A stretch of 64,000 nucleotides of DNA from Malonomonas rubra DSM 5091. GTDB taxonomy: Bacteria; Desulfobacterota; Desulfuromonadia; Desulfuromonadales; Geopsychrobacteraceae. The position numbers and the translations under genes were made by a program. The stretch lies in assembly GCF_900142125.1 (NCBI RefSeq), contig NZ_FQZT01000002.1:248001-312000 (forward strand), in the 5' to 3' direction. The first letter of the stretch is position 1; each line of letters begins with the position of its first letter. The notes below the pieces were generated by a model. It did no database searches. It saw only the letters and a program-made list of their open reading frames with translations, and had not been told where the DNA came from. Of this stretch, positions 52,126 through 63,883 are shown piece after piece.

Positions 52126-53580
52126 TTAAAACAATCTTTTGCGTTCGGTCGACGAACCGAGGCCCAGCATTTCGCGGTACTTGGTGACCGTCCGCCGAGC
52201 AATGTTGATATCCTGCTCCTTCAGCAGAGTCACAATCTTCTGGTCAGAGTACGGTTTTTTCTGATCTTCCCCAGCAATAATCTCCTTAATCCGGCTCTTG
52301 ACACTTTCTGAAGCGACAGAATCACCATCAGCTGTGTTAATGCCGCTATTAAAGAAAAATTTCAGTTCAAACAACCCTTGCGGTGTCTGAACATACTTGT
52401 TGGTTGTCACCCGACTGACAGTCGATTCATGCATTTCGATATCTTCCGCCACGTCGCGCAGGACCAGTGGTTTCAAGTGCTCGATACCATGATCGAAAAA
52501 CGCGCGCTGGAATTTGACGATACTCTTGGTGACTTTATAAATCGTGCGCTGACGCTGGTGGATGCTCTTGATCAGCCAGACGGCGCTGCGCATTTTGTCC
52601 TGGATATACTCATTCGCTTTTTTGTCGACCGAATCACTGTTGGTCAAAGCGCTGCGATAGAGAGAGTTGATCCGCAGATTCGGCAGTCCCTCGTCGTTCT
52701 GAGTGACGACATATTCATCGCCGACTTTCTTTACGTAGATATCGGGGACGATATAGTGGATATCCTCTTCATTGTATTGCAGGCCGGGGCGCGGATCGAG
52801 TTCCGAGATCAGCTTGGCTGCTTCCAGCACCTCATCCAGAGGAGTTTTCAATGATTTGGCAATAACCTGGTATTTGCGGCCTTCCAGCTCGGAGATGTAG
52901 TCACGTAGAATAACTGCAGCCAGGGAATCGCCCAACTCCATCCGCTCCAACTGAAGCAGCAAACAATCCTGCAGGTTACGTGCAGCAACACCAGCCGGAT
53001 CAAACATGCGCACCCGTTGCAACGCCTGCTCGACAACTTCAACGCTCCGCCCGGAAGTTTCGACCAGCTCCTCGATCGAAGCATGCAGATAGCCGACATC
53101 ATCCAGATTGCCAATAATTTCAGCCGCAGCCAAACGCTCATCCTGACCAACTTTCGACAGGCCCAGTTGCCACATCAGATGGTCAACCAAACTGCTTTTT
53201 TTCGTCAGCAGGCTCTCGTAAGAGGGGCGTTCTTCCTGATCTTCGTAACTGTCACGCGGGCTGCTGCTATTGAGGCTGTACCCTTCAAGATAGGTCTGCC
53301 AGTCGATGTCTTCCATTCCCTCGTTTTCGGCCTTAACCTCTTGCTCCGGGGAAACTTCAACATCGGAAACCGGCTCTTTTTCCAACTCGGTGGAAAGTTC
53401 GTCACGCTCTTCTTTTGGATCAACACCTTCTTCCAGCAGCGGGTTTTCCGCCAACTCTTCAGTCACGACGTCAGCAAGTTCTACCCGCGAAAGCTGCAAC
53501 AACTTGATCGCTTGCTGCAGCTGGGGCGTCATCACCAGCTGTTGACTCAATTTAACCTGTAATCGAAGATCGAGCGCCAT
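52126..53580 (-). CDS. rpoN: RNA polymerase sigma-54 factor
   Basis: 484 residues. Region I is glutamine/leucine-rich (LRLQVKLSQQLVMTPQLQQAIKLLQ), region II acidic, then core-binding and DNA-binding domains with the RpoN box ARRTVTKYRE near the C-terminus. Reads the -24/-12 promoters described above for the cytochrome genes. Located between lptB and hpf. Confidence 0.96.
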   Translation of the reverse strand: MALDLRLQVKLSQQLVMTPQLQQAIKLLQLSRVELADVVTEELAENPLLEEGVDPKEERDELSTELEKEPVSDVEVSPEQEVKAENEGMEDIDWQTYLEGYSLNSSSPRDSYEDQEERPSYESLLTKKSSLVDHLMWQLGLSKVGQDERLAAAEIIGNLDDVGYLHASIEELVETSGRSVEVVEQALQRVRMFDPAGVAARNLQDCLLLQLERMELGDSLAAVILRDYISELEGRKYQVIAKSLKTPLDEVLEAAKLISELDPRPGLQYNEEDIHYIVPDIYVKKVGDEYVVTQNDEGLPNLRINSLYRSALTNSDSVDKKANEYIQDKMRSAVWLIKSIHQRQRTIYKVTKSIVKFQRAFFDHGIEHLKPLVLRDVAEDIEMHESTVSRVTTNKYVQTPQGLFELKFFFNSGINTADGDSVASESVKSRIKEIIAGEDQKKPYSDQKIVTLLKEQDINIARRTVTKYREMLGLGSSTERKRLF

Positions 53581-53666
53581 ATATCCTTCTATCGTAAAAG
53601 CTGAAAAGCGTTATTTCCGCTACTCTACCATTGTCGTTAGCAAAAAGCTCTCTTTGTCAGCGATAC

Positions 53667-54392
53667 CTAGAGTTTAAATTTATCACCCAGATAAATTTCC
53701 CGGGCCACACTGCTCTGGGCGATCTGCTCAGGGGTTCCATACTCGAGCACCTTGCCCTGGTTCAAAATATACGCCTGGTCGCAAACACCGAGAGTCTCGC
53801 GCACGTTATGATCCGAAATCAGAATGCCGATGCCTCGCTGCTTCAACTCTTCAACGATCGACTGGATATCGATAACAGCAATCGGATCGATCCCTGCGAA
53901 TGGCTCATCCAGTAGCAGGAATGCCGGCTCCAGCACCAGCGAACGGGCTATTTCGACCCTGCGGCGTTCACCGCCCGACAGGGCATAGCCTTTTGAGTCA
54001 CGGATGTGACCGATATTCAGATCACTGAGCAGTTCTTCCAGCCGCTCCTGCTGCTGTGCCACAGACAGATCAAGAGTTTCCAGAATTGCCAGCAGATTCT
54101 CCGCCACTGTCAATTTGCGAAAAACCGAAGCTTCCTGCGGCAGATAGGAAATCCCGGAACGTGCTCTCTGGTACATCGGCAGACCGGTAATTTCCTGGTC
54201 ATCAAGAAAGACGGCCCCGTGATCCGGGCTCGCTAAACCAACAACCATGTAAAAACTGGTGGTCTTTCCCGCACCGTTCGGACCGAGCAGGCCAATTACC
54301 TGCCCCGACTCGACATGCAGATCGACACCGGAAACAACCTCACGCCCTGCATAAGTTTTGCGCAGCCCTTCTGCCCGCAGAGTTCGGCTCAC
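53667..54392 (-). CDS. lptB: LPS export ABC ATPase LptB
   Basis: 241 residues. Walker [10 protein letters not shown], signature [15 protein letters not shown], Walker [13 protein letters not shown]. Overlaps lptA by 4 bp. Confidence 0.95.
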   Translation of the reverse strand: MSRTLRAEGLRKTYAGREVVSGVDLHVESGQVIGLLGPNGAGKTTSFYMVVGLASPDHGAVFLDDQEITGLPMYQRARSGISYLPQEASVFRKLTVAENLLAILETLDLSVAQQQERLEELLSDLNIGHIRDSKGYALSGGERRRVEIARSLVLEPAFLLLDEPFAGIDPIAVIDIQSIVEELKQRGIGILISDHNVRETLGVCDQAYILNQGKVLEYGTPEQIAQSSVAREIYLGDKFKL

Positions 54393-54883
54393 TGCTGCTC
54401 CTGTTTCTGTTGCGGGAAAAGGATCGCTTTGACCCGACCGCTGTCTCCGCTTTTCACCAGGCTACGATTTTCCCGCAGGTAGACAATTATTTCATCACCG
54501 GCGACCCGGTTCTGCCCCTGATGCACCTCGGCATTTCCATAAAGGGTCAACGTCTCTGCAACTTGACGATAAACAGCTCGTTCCGCTGTCGCAGTACGAT
54601 CCAGTTGCACGACCCGCACATGACCGAAAACCTCAAGCCGATCGACCTGCTCCTGGCCATCCAGTTGATAGACAACCATCTTGTCACCATAGAGGGTAAC
54701 GTCTCCCTGCTTGGCCACAACGTCGCCAGTAAAGATCGCCTGGCGCTTCTGTTGATCAGCTTCAAGCTGATTTGCCGTCACTTCAATCGGCAAACTCGAA
54801 GGTTTCGGCAATTCTGCCGCAAAAGAAAAACCGGACAGCCATAGCAGCAAGCTGCAGCAGATAAACAGGGACAGTTTATTCAT
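54389..54883 (-). CDS. lptA: LPS transport periplasmic protein LptA
   Basis: 164 residues: signal peptide, then the OstA-like beta-jellyroll ([21 protein letters not shown]-type: here [21 protein letters not shown]). Bridges inner and outer membrane in LPS transport. Overlaps lptC and lptB. Confidence 0.93.
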   Translation of the reverse strand: MNKLSLFICCSLLLWLSGFSFAAELPKPSSLPIEVTANQLEADQQKRQAIFTGDVVAKQGDVTLYGDKMVVYQLDGQEQVDRLEVFGHVRVVQLDRTATAERAVYRQVAETLTLYGNAEVHQGQNRVAGDEIIVYLRENRSLVKSGDSGRVKAILFPQQKQEQQ

Positions 54884-55454
54884 CGCTTTCGGCTTTCCTT
54901 TCTTCAGGCAGCAAAAGCATCCAGATATCTTTTTTCAACAGCATCCGACCCTGCTCCAGGTTTCCCTGTAAGCCGGTCCCTTTCAATTCCATGCGACGGT
55001 TGGTGATCGTCACCGGTTCGTCAGTCGTCAGCAGCTTTTTGCCGCCATCATAAATCAGTCGCTCGGTCGTCAAGCGTTCACCAGTGGCCGTCGTGACAAC
55101 CACGTTGCCCCAGGCTTCGACCAATCGTTGCTCCTGCTGCAATGTACCGTGCTCGGCGGTCATGCTGACATCGCCAAAACGACCGCTTTCGTAGAGAGTC
55201 AAGCTGAGATCGCCCAGCTCAGCCAGGCCAGTGTCACGCTGATATTCGGCTCTTTCCGCATCCAGAGTCCAGCTACGGCGCCCCTCTTCGTTTTGCGTGT
55301 AGTGAAGCTTTTCCAGTGAAAGATCAACCTGCTCCGGCAACGCCTCCAGCACTTCCACCGGATCAAGAGATCGTCCATGGCGCCAGATAACTATTGCCAG
55401 CACCAGCACGGCAAGCAGAATCAAACATGCCAGCACACGGCGCAAATTCATCAT
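54876..55454 (-). CDS. lptC: LPS export protein LptC
   Basis: 192 residues: single N-terminal membrane segment (VLACLILLAVLVLAIVIW) and periplasmic domain (YTQNEEGRRSWTLDAERAEYQ, LTTERLIYDGGKKLLTTDEPVTI). Between kdsC and lptA as expected. Confidence 0.92.
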   Translation of the reverse strand: MMNLRRVLACLILLAVLVLAIVIWRHGRSLDPVEVLEALPEQVDLSLEKLHYTQNEEGRRSWTLDAERAEYQRDTGLAELGDLSLTLYESGRFGDVSMTAEHGTLQQEQRLVEAWGNVVVTTATGERLTTERLIYDGGKKLLTTDEPVTITNRRMELKGTGLQGNLEQGRMLLKKDIWMLLLPEERKAESDE

Positions 55455-55525
55455 TGGCTAAGGTCCACCTTTTCCAGATTTATATCATCGACGCGCAGAA
55501 TTGTAAATATTTGCTAATACTTACA

Positions 55526-56047
55526 CTAAGCCTTGAAATAACGTTCGGTCAGCTCTTCCCACTGACCGCTCGCCCGCAGCAACATATCGCATACTTCACG
55601 GACAGCACCACGCCCGCCGGGACGAGTGGCCACATAATCAACCAGCGGAAGAACGTCCGGTACAGCATCGGCAACGGTTGCACTGAAACCGACCCGGCGC
55701 AGAATCGGCAGATCAACGACATCATCGCCCATGTAAGCGACCTGTTCATCGGTCAACCCTTCCGCACCCAGAATCTCCTTATAGGGATCGAGCTTGGTCA
55801 GTGCCTTCTGATAAAGGATGTCGATTCCCAATTCTGCCGCGCGTCGCGCAACCACCCCCGACTCGCGTCCGGTGATGATGCCGATCTTGATGCCGGCGCG
55901 CTGAATCATCTTCAGGCCGTGCCCGTCCTTAACATCAAATGCCTTTAACTCATTCCCCTGATTGTCGTAAATAATGCGGCCATCAGTCATAATGCCGTCG
56001 ACATCAAGCAGAAGAAGCTTGATCTTCGCCAGTTTTTCATCCATCAC
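55526..56047 (-). CDS. kdsC: 3-deoxy-D-manno-octulosonate 8-phosphate phosphatase KdsC
   Basis: 173 residues, HAD type C0. Motif I LLLDVDGIMTDG, motif II ITGRES, final motif YMGDDVVDLPIL. Overlaps kdsD by 4 bp. Confidence 0.95.
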   Translation of the reverse strand: MMDEKLAKIKLLLLDVDGIMTDGRIIYDNQGNELKAFDVKDGHGLKMIQRAGIKIGIITGRESGVVARRAAELGIDILYQKALTKLDPYKEILGAEGLTDEQVAYMGDDVVDLPILRRVGFSATVADAVPDVLPLVDYVATRPGGRGAVREVCDMLLRASGQWEELTERYFKA

Positions 56048-57009
56048 ACCACTCCCGCTTTCAGCAGGTCATGCAGGTGCACAATACCGACCGGAACCTG
56101 ACTCTCGTCATCATCGAAAACGAATAACGATGTGATCGAATGTTTTTCCATAATCTGCAGTGCCTTTGCGGCCAGGTTTCGCCGCAGAATCCGCTTCGGT
56201 GAAGTGGTCATTACCTCGGAAATCGGCAACTGCAAACTATCCAGCCCTTTTTCCATAATCCGCCGCAGGTCACCATCGGTAAAAACACCGAGAAGTTGAC
56301 CATCGGCCGCGACAATCCCGGTGATTCCCAACTGCTTGCTGGTAATTTCAAACAGGGCATCGCGCAGCAACATCTCCGGCGCAACCAGCGGAATTTGGTT
56401 GTCTACGTGCATCAGGTCTTCAACTCGCAGCAGCAGCTTTTTGCCGAGAGCGCCACCCGGATGAAAAAGAGCGAAATCTTCTTCCTTAAAACCACGCTGT
56501 TCAAGCAACGCAACTGCCAAGGCATCTCCCATCGCCAGAGTTGCAGTTGTACTGGCTGTTGGCGCCAGGCCGAGCGGGCAAGCCTCTTCTGCAACGCTGA
56601 TGTCGAGGTGGACATCGCCGGCAATCGCCAGCGTGCTGTTCGGGTTACCCGACATCGCGACCAACGGCAGGCCCATCCGCTTGATAACAGGGAGAATGCG
56701 GCAGACCTCCTCGGTTTCACCCGAGTTGGAGATGGCGATCACCACATCACCTTTGGCCAGCATACCGAGGTCGCCGTGAATACCTTCCGCCGGATGGAGG
56801 AAAAAAGTCGGCGTTCCGGTCGAAGCCATCGTTGCAGCAATCTTCTGGCAGATCAGTCCCGACTTGCCCATACCGGTGACGACCACTTTCCCCTGGCAGG
56901 CAAGGATCATCTCAACAGCCTGGGTGAAATCGCCGTCCAGTCGCGACTGCAGCGCCAGCACAGCATCTGCTTCGATCTGCAGCACCTTTTTTGCGGTTTC
57001 GATCAGCAC
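56044..57009 (-). CDS. kdsD: Arabinose-5-phosphate isomerase KdsD
   Basis: 321 residues: SIS domain (VVTGMGKSGLICQKIAATMASTGTP ... AISNSGET) and two CBS domains (about 205-321). Supplies arabinose-5-phosphate to KdsA. Confidence 0.95.
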   Translation of the reverse strand: MLIETAKKVLQIEADAVLALQSRLDGDFTQAVEMILACQGKVVVTGMGKSGLICQKIAATMASTGTPTFFLHPAEGIHGDLGMLAKGDVVIAISNSGETEEVCRILPVIKRMGLPLVAMSGNPNSTLAIAGDVHLDISVAEEACPLGLAPTASTTATLAMGDALAVALLEQRGFKEEDFALFHPGGALGKKLLLRVEDLMHVDNQIPLVAPEMLLRDALFEITSKQLGITGIVAADGQLLGVFTDGDLRRIMEKGLDSLQLPISEVMTTSPKRILRRNLAAKALQIMEKHSITSLFVFDDDESQVPVGIVHLHDLLKAGVV

Positions 57010-57011
57010 TT

Positions 57012-57845
57012 TTACGCCTCACTGTCCTGTTTGAAAATGGCATCAATCGCCAGCACCTGCTGCAACATTCCCTTGACCTGGGCAAGGGGTAGCGAGTTCG
57101 GGCCGTCACACAACGCATTGTCCGGATCTTCGTGCACTTCCCAGAACAGGCCATCGATTCCGGTCGCTGCCGCAGCGCGCGACAGAGCACCGACATACTG
57201 CCGCTGGCCACCGGAAGAACCTCCGGCTCCGCCCGGCAGCTGTACCGAGTGAGTGGCATCGAAAACAACCGGGTAACCCATCTCACGCATGATCACCAGT
57301 GAACGCATATCGGTCACAAGGTTGTTGTAGCCGAAAGAAGCTCCCCGCTCGGTCAGCAGAATTTTTTCGTTACCGGTCGAGGTAATCTTGTTGATCCCGT
57401 GTTTCATGTCCCATGGCGCAAGAAACTGGCCTTTTTTCACGTTGACCACTTTGCCGCTTTCACCGACAGCGACCAACAGGTCGGTCTGGCGGCTGAGAAA
57501 AGCCGGAATCTGGATAATATCGAGGACTTCAGCTGCCGCTGCAATCTGAGTCACATCGTGCACATCGGAGATCACCGGTAACTCGAATTCATCCTTGACC
57601 CGCTGCAGAATACGCAAGCCTTCGTCCATACCGGGACCGCGGAACGAGGTTACGGAGGTGCGGTTCGCCTTGTCGTAAGAGGCCTTGAAAACCAGTTGGC
57701 AGCCGACCTCAGTGGTGATCTTTTTCAACCCTTCTGCAATCCGCAGGGTCATATCTTCATTTTCGATGGCACAGGGCCCGGAAATCAGTGTCAGGGGTTT
57801 AGATCCACCAAAACTGACCGAACCGAGATCAACTTGTTTCATCAT
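57012..57845 (-). CDS. kdsA: 3-deoxy-8-phosphooctulonate synthase KdsA
   Basis: 277 residues. Conserved [31 protein letters not shown] and [12 protein letters not shown]. Condenses PEP with arabinose-5-phosphate. Starts right at the pyrG stop. Confidence 0.96.
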   Translation of the reverse strand: MMKQVDLGSVSFGGSKPLTLISGPCAIENEDMTLRIAEGLKKITTEVGCQLVFKASYDKANRTSVTSFRGPGMDEGLRILQRVKDEFELPVISDVHDVTQIAAAAEVLDIIQIPAFLSRQTDLLVAVGESGKVVNVKKGQFLAPWDMKHGINKITSTGNEKILLTERGASFGYNNLVTDMRSLVIMREMGYPVVFDATHSVQLPGGAGGSSGGQRQYVGALSRAAAATGIDGLFWEVHEDPDNALCDGPNSLPLAQVKGMLQQVLAIDAIFKQDSEA

Positions 57846-59462
<1,617 letters not shown>

Positions 59463-59551
59463 TTAAATTTGATGTCTGAGCTGCCCGTCCGGGGCAGGCC
59501 GAAAGGCTGATTCTACACAGAAACAGGACCGAAGGAAACCCCCGATCCTGC

Positions 59552-59573
59552 AAAAAACTCTCCACCTCGAGAG
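59552..59573 (-). terminator. Terminator of kdsB
   Basis: Short CTCTC/GAGAG hairpin followed by TTTTTT on the minus strand, about 20 bp after the stop codon. Confidence 0.7.
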
Positions 59574-59593
59574 ATACTTTTCAAAGCACTGAT

Positions 59594-60367
59594 TTAGCGA
59601 TAGTTTTCTTCCGACATCAGGCGGGAAACGCGCTCCAGATCCTCCGGAGTATCGACCCCGTGGCAGGAATACTCGGTCTCCGCAACATACAACCGCACAC
59701 CAGCCTCCAGCGCCCGCAACTGCTCCAGATTCTCCAGCGCCTCCAGCGGCGTTTTGTTCATCTGCGGATAGGCCAAAAGAAAGTCGCGGCGGTAAACATA
59801 AAGACCGATGTGCCGATAAAGGGTCACTTTATCTAGACTTTGCGCCAGTTCATCGCGTGACAAGTCACGCGGCCAGGGGATCGGCGCACGGGAAAAGTAG
59901 AGCGCCAGGTTGTCACTATCCTTGACCACCTTGACCACGTTCGGACTGTAGAAATCATCGATTTCATCAATCCGCCCGGCCAAGGTACCCATCTTGATTT
60001 TCGGGTTATCGAGCATCGGCTGCACCGCCTGATCAATCATCTTCGGGTTGATCAGCGGCTCATCTCCCTGCACGTTAACGATCAGGTCAGCCTCGATCCT
60101 CTCTGCAACCTCGGCCAGCCGATCAGTGCCGGTCGGATGGTCACCGCGGGTCATCATGACATCACCGCCGAAATCCTTGACCACATCGAAAATCCGCTGG
60201 TCATCGGTGGCAACAATCACCCTGTCGACGGTTGATGCCTTGGAGACCTGATGGCAGACATGCTGAATCATCGGCACACCCTTGATCAGCGCCAGCGGTT
60301 TACCGGGAAACCGGGTCGAGGCGTAACGGGCCGGGACAATCGCGGTTGCTTTTTCCATCTGTTTCAT
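59594..60367 (-). CDS. kdsB: CMP-Kdo synthetase KdsB
   Basis: 257 residues; ATG 60367 lies 8 nt after GAAGGA. Motifs IVPARYASTRFPGKPL, NVQGDEPLI and the C-terminal LEQLRALE. Activates Kdo with CTP. Confidence 0.95.
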   Translation of the reverse strand: MKQMEKATAIVPARYASTRFPGKPLALIKGVPMIQHVCHQVSKASTVDRVIVATDDQRIFDVVKDFGGDVMMTRGDHPTGTDRLAEVAERIEADLIVNVQGDEPLINPKMIDQAVQPMLDNPKIKMGTLAGRIDEIDDFYSPNVVKVVKDSDNLALYFSRAPIPWPRDLSRDELAQSLDKVTLYRHIGLYVYRRDFLLAYPQMNKTPLEALENLEQLRALEAGVRLYVAETEYSCHGVDTPEDLERVSRLMSEENYR

Positions 60368-60384
60368 AGTGCAAATCCTTCGTA

Positions 60385-60432
60385 CAAAAAACAAAAACCG
60401 ACAGGATACTGCCGTGAAGCCAATATCCTGTC
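60385..60432 (-). terminator. Terminator of the Na/phosphate cotransporter gene
   Basis: GACAGGATA/TATCCTGTC hairpin followed by T-rich GGTTTTTGTTTTTTG on the minus strand, between the cotransporter gene and kdsB. Confidence 0.85.
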
Positions 60433-60446
60433 AACTCCATCCTGCA

Positions 60447-62213
60447 TTAAACATCTTTCGGCAGGACAATCCGGGAAATCCGTTTTGTCAGGGTATAAAT
60501 CCGCTTCAATTTATCGATCAGTTCAAATTCCATCTGCAGGGTGGCCAATCGTTCCGCGCTGCTCTGCGCCAGGCTGCTGACTTGCCTTTGCAGTGCGGCC
60601 TCTATCTGCTGGTTAATTTCCGAACGCATAGCGACAACTTCCTGTGCCGCCACCTGATCTTTCTCAACGGCCGCCTTCACTGCAGCTTCCAGAGCACGAT
60701 AGATCCATTCATGCAATGTCGACAGAATCATCAGCATAGTTTCGCTTGGCTGCATCTGCTGCTTAATCATTTTACGTCCAAGCACACTCAAGTCGGACTC
60801 CAGCACATCACCGATGCTCTCAAGATTATCCGCAATCTGGCTTAACTGGTAAAACTCCTCAGCCTGCTCCTTGCTCAACTCCCGCTTACCGACACGGCTC
60901 AGATAGGCGACGATCTCGCTGTGCAGAATATCCGCCGCATCATCTGCCTTTTCCACCTCGGCAAATATCTGCTCGTTTCGCTCCTCCAGCCCGAGTCGCG
61001 ACTGCACCAGCATCAACTGCACCTGGCGACCGAGATGCCCGATCTCCATCCGCACCAAACTAAGCGCCATCGACGGGGTATCGAGCAGATCGTCATCAAG
61101 AAACTTCGGCTTGATGATCACTCGTTCATCCAAGCATTCCTTGTCCGGCAAAGCCCAGGTAACCAATTTTGCCAACCAAGGAGTAAAGCCGATAAACAAC
61201 AAAGTATTGGCGACGTTGAACAAGGTATTGGCGTTGGCAATTTGTCGCGGCGTTTCCGCTGCCAACCGTGCTACGCCGTTAAAATGCTCCCAAGCTGGAG
61301 AAATCGACCGCGTCCATTCCGCCAACTGATCGATAAAAGCCACCCAGATCAACACACCGAGCACATTAAAGACAACATGAACTGCTGCAGCCCTCAGTGC
61401 TGGTCGGGGCTTACCGAGGGACGCCAGACAGGCAGTAAAACAGGTACCGATATTTGCGCCGAGGGCCATTGCAATCCCGGCCGGCAGAGTAACAAATCCC
61501 TGGCTGGCCATGACAATAACAATCCCCGTAGTCGCCGCCGAAGACTGCACCAGCGCTGTGAACAGGCAACCAACAAGGATTCCCAGCAACGGAGTCTCCA
61601 TCCGCACCATCAAGTCGAGAAAAGGCTGGTAGCTGCGCAGCGAATACATCGACTCACTCATGACGTTCATGCCGAAGAACACCAGCCCCAGACCGAGCAG
61701 AACACCACCATATTGCTTAAACTTGTCCTGCCGGGCAAGAAACAGCAGGGTAAAACCGACAGCGATGAACCCGAGCGCAAGCTTGGTTACCTTAAAGGCA
61801 ACAATCTGCGCGGTGATGGTGGAGCCGATGTTGGCACCCATAATGACACCCACCGACTGACTCAAAGTCATCAGCCCCGCGCTGACAAAACCGACCAGCA
61901 GCACCGTTGTCACCGATGACGACTGAATTACCGCTGTCACCATCGCCCCAACGAAAGCGCCCTTGAAACGGTTGGCTGTTAAATGACCGAGAATCTTCTG
62001 CATCCGTGCCCCGGCTGCAGCCTTCAATGCATCGGTCATCTGCTCCATGCCGAGCAGGAACAGCGCCAGACCGCCGAACACGCCCATCCCCATCTCGCCC
62101 CACGCCATGGAGGGAGAGCCAACCGGCACCGCCCAGGCAAAAAGCGGCAACAACAATACCGCAGCCAAGCAGAACAGCAGAGGAGATACGCGTGCTGGTA
62201 AAATGATCCGCAT
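60447..62213 (-). CDS. Na/phosphate cotransporter (NptA/PNaS family) with PhoU-like tail
   Basis: 588 residues; ATG 62213 follows TTGGAG by 8 nt, a longer frame has no ribosome site. Signal-like first segment, then two inverted Na/Pi repeats with QSSSVTTVLLVGFV and QSSAATTGIVIVMA, and a C-terminal PhoU-like helical domain about 400-588 (EIVAYLSRVGKRELSKEQAEEFYQLSQIADNLESIGDVLE). Imports phosphate, or acts as a phosphate-sensing transporter. Confidence 0.93.
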   Translation of the reverse strand: MRIILPARVSPLLFCLAAVLLLPLFAWAVPVGSPSMAWGEMGMGVFGGLALFLLGMEQMTDALKAAAGARMQKILGHLTANRFKGAFVGAMVTAVIQSSSVTTVLLVGFVSAGLMTLSQSVGVIMGANIGSTITAQIVAFKVTKLALGFIAVGFTLLFLARQDKFKQYGGVLLGLGLVFFGMNVMSESMYSLRSYQPFLDLMVRMETPLLGILVGCLFTALVQSSAATTGIVIVMASQGFVTLPAGIAMALGANIGTCFTACLASLGKPRPALRAAAVHVVFNVLGVLIWVAFIDQLAEWTRSISPAWEHFNGVARLAAETPRQIANANTLFNVANTLLFIGFTPWLAKLVTWALPDKECLDERVIIKPKFLDDDLLDTPSMALSLVRMEIGHLGRQVQLMLVQSRLGLEERNEQIFAEVEKADDAADILHSEIVAYLSRVGKRELSKEQAEEFYQLSQIADNLESIGDVLESDLSVLGRKMIKQQMQPSETMLMILSTLHEWIYRALEAAVKAAVEKDQVAAQEVVAMRSEINQQIEAALQRQVSSLAQSSAERLATLQMEFELIDKLKRIYTLTKRISRIVLPKDV

Positions 62214-62362
62214 CTTTTTAGCTCCAACGAGTTGAGCGTTAAAGTATAGCGGAAAGAACAGAAGCGTTAAAGAAAACCAATAGAATTTTCTTTGAAGATT
62301 AGAAAATCGATAAGCCAAAAGTGGCTGACGGGACGCAAAGCCGGTTTTTGTCTACAGGAAAG

Positions 62363-63883
62363 CTACAATTCCCGCCGAATCCTCCAAACCAACCCGGCAC
62401 AAGCGAGAAAAGTCATAGCCAAACACCCCTGCGCCATCACCGGCCCAAACCGGGTATAAAAAGTCTGCTGACTCCCCAAACCGACTCGACCTGAAACCAC
62501 CAGCTCTTTAAAAAGCGGGCTCGCTGCCGTCACCTTTCCAGAAGGAGCAATGAAACCGGAAATCCCGGTATTTGCAGAACGCGCCAGCCAGATACGGTTC
62601 TCAATTGCACGGAAACGCGCCATTGCCAAGTGCTGATAGGGCGCTGACGAGCGGCCGAACCAGGCATCGTTGGTCAGGTTGACCAACAGATCACTACCCT
62701 GTCGCACATAATCACGTGCCAGTTCAGGAAAAATCACTTCATAGCAGATCAGCACTCCAAGCTGATGCCCATTCAGCGATAACGGGTTGACAGTTCCCGG
62801 GGCGAAATCACCGACACCCACAACCAGCTTATTGATAAATGTCAGCAACCGTCCCAAAGGTACATATTCACCGAAAGGCACCAGATGGATTTTATCTGAA
62901 TATCCAGCATCTTCCCCTGCAGGAGAAAGCAGATAAGCCCGATTGTAATAGCGGTAGTTTTTATCAGCCAACTTTTCATAAGCCGGGCTTCCGACCAGCA
63001 GATTCGTCTGCAAACCTTGCGGAACCTGCCGAACCTGTTCGCCCTGCGGAGTTTTTTCCTGCAGAAAAAACGGTGTCGCTGCTTCCGGCCAGATCAGCAG
63101 ATCGAGATTCCCTGCTCCGGCCTCTTGTGAAAGCTTGAGATACTTATCGAGTGTTGCTTGCCGATAGGCAGGATCCCATTTGATCGCTTGATCAATATTC
63201 CCCTGGACCAGTGCAACCTGTAATTGATCCAGTCTCAGATCAAGCGGTTGGCCTTGCCGCCAGACACCGTAGCCGCAGTGGGTCACTGTCATCGCCAGAG
63301 TTCCGGCCAGCCCCAGCCAGGCACAACGGTTGCGTGGTTGCCGGATGATCCATGCCAGCGCACAATTGAACGCCACCAGCAGCAGGCTGACACCGAACAC
63401 CCCGGTCACATCGGCACTCTGAATCGCTGCAGAAAAATCGTGCTGGGAATAACCGAGCAGCGCCCAGGGAAAACCCGTCAGAAGCATGCCGCGCAGATAT
63501 TCCAGTGCCACCCAGGCAACCGGCATGCTCAACAGCACCGGTATTTTAAAATGTTTTTCCAGCGAACAGGACAGCCAGCTGGCAGCACCAAAATAGAGCG
63601 CCAGGTAAACTATCAGGAACAGGTAGGCGAGCAGGGCGAAAATCCAGTTCAGACCGCCGTAAGTGGTCATCACCAGGTTCAACCAATAAAGTACGCTGGC
63701 AAAGAAACTGAAGCCACAGGCGAAACCGGAAGCGAAAGGCCGCTTGCGCATGACAAGAAGCAGCGGGATCAAGCCGATCCATGCCAATGGATAGAAATCC
63801 GGACGTGGAAAAGCCGCTGCCAGCAGAAGGCCGGAAGCGGCTGAAAAAATCAAGGTCCTGTCGAACCCGGGCAAACGGTTCAC
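62363..63883 (-). CDS. lnt: Apolipoprotein N-acyltransferase
   Basis: 506 residues from GTG. Six N-terminal membrane segments, then a nitrilase-type domain with Glu in LIWPEAATPFF, Lys in YSDKIHLVPFGEYVP and catalytic Cys in LICYEVIFPEL, and a final membrane segment. Third acylation of lipoproteins such as the NHL and cytochrome lipoproteins above. GTG start overlaps the CorC stop. Confidence 0.94.
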   Translation of the reverse strand: MNRLPGFDRTLIFSAASGLLLAAAFPRPDFYPLAWIGLIPLLLVMRKRPFASGFACGFSFFASVLYWLNLVMTTYGGLNWIFALLAYLFLIVYLALYFGAASWLSCSLEKHFKIPVLLSMPVAWVALEYLRGMLLTGFPWALLGYSQHDFSAAIQSADVTGVFGVSLLLVAFNCALAWIIRQPRNRCAWLGLAGTLAMTVTHCGYGVWRQGQPLDLRLDQLQVALVQGNIDQAIKWDPAYRQATLDKYLKLSQEAGAGNLDLLIWPEAATPFFLQEKTPQGEQVRQVPQGLQTNLLVGSPAYEKLADKNYRYYNRAYLLSPAGEDAGYSDKIHLVPFGEYVPLGRLLTFINKLVVGVGDFAPGTVNPLSLNGHQLGVLICYEVIFPELARDYVRQGSDLLVNLTNDAWFGRSSAPYQHLAMARFRAIENRIWLARSANTGISGFIAPSGKVTAASPLFKELVVSGRVGLGSQQTFYTRFGPVMAQGCLAMTFLACAGLVWRIRREL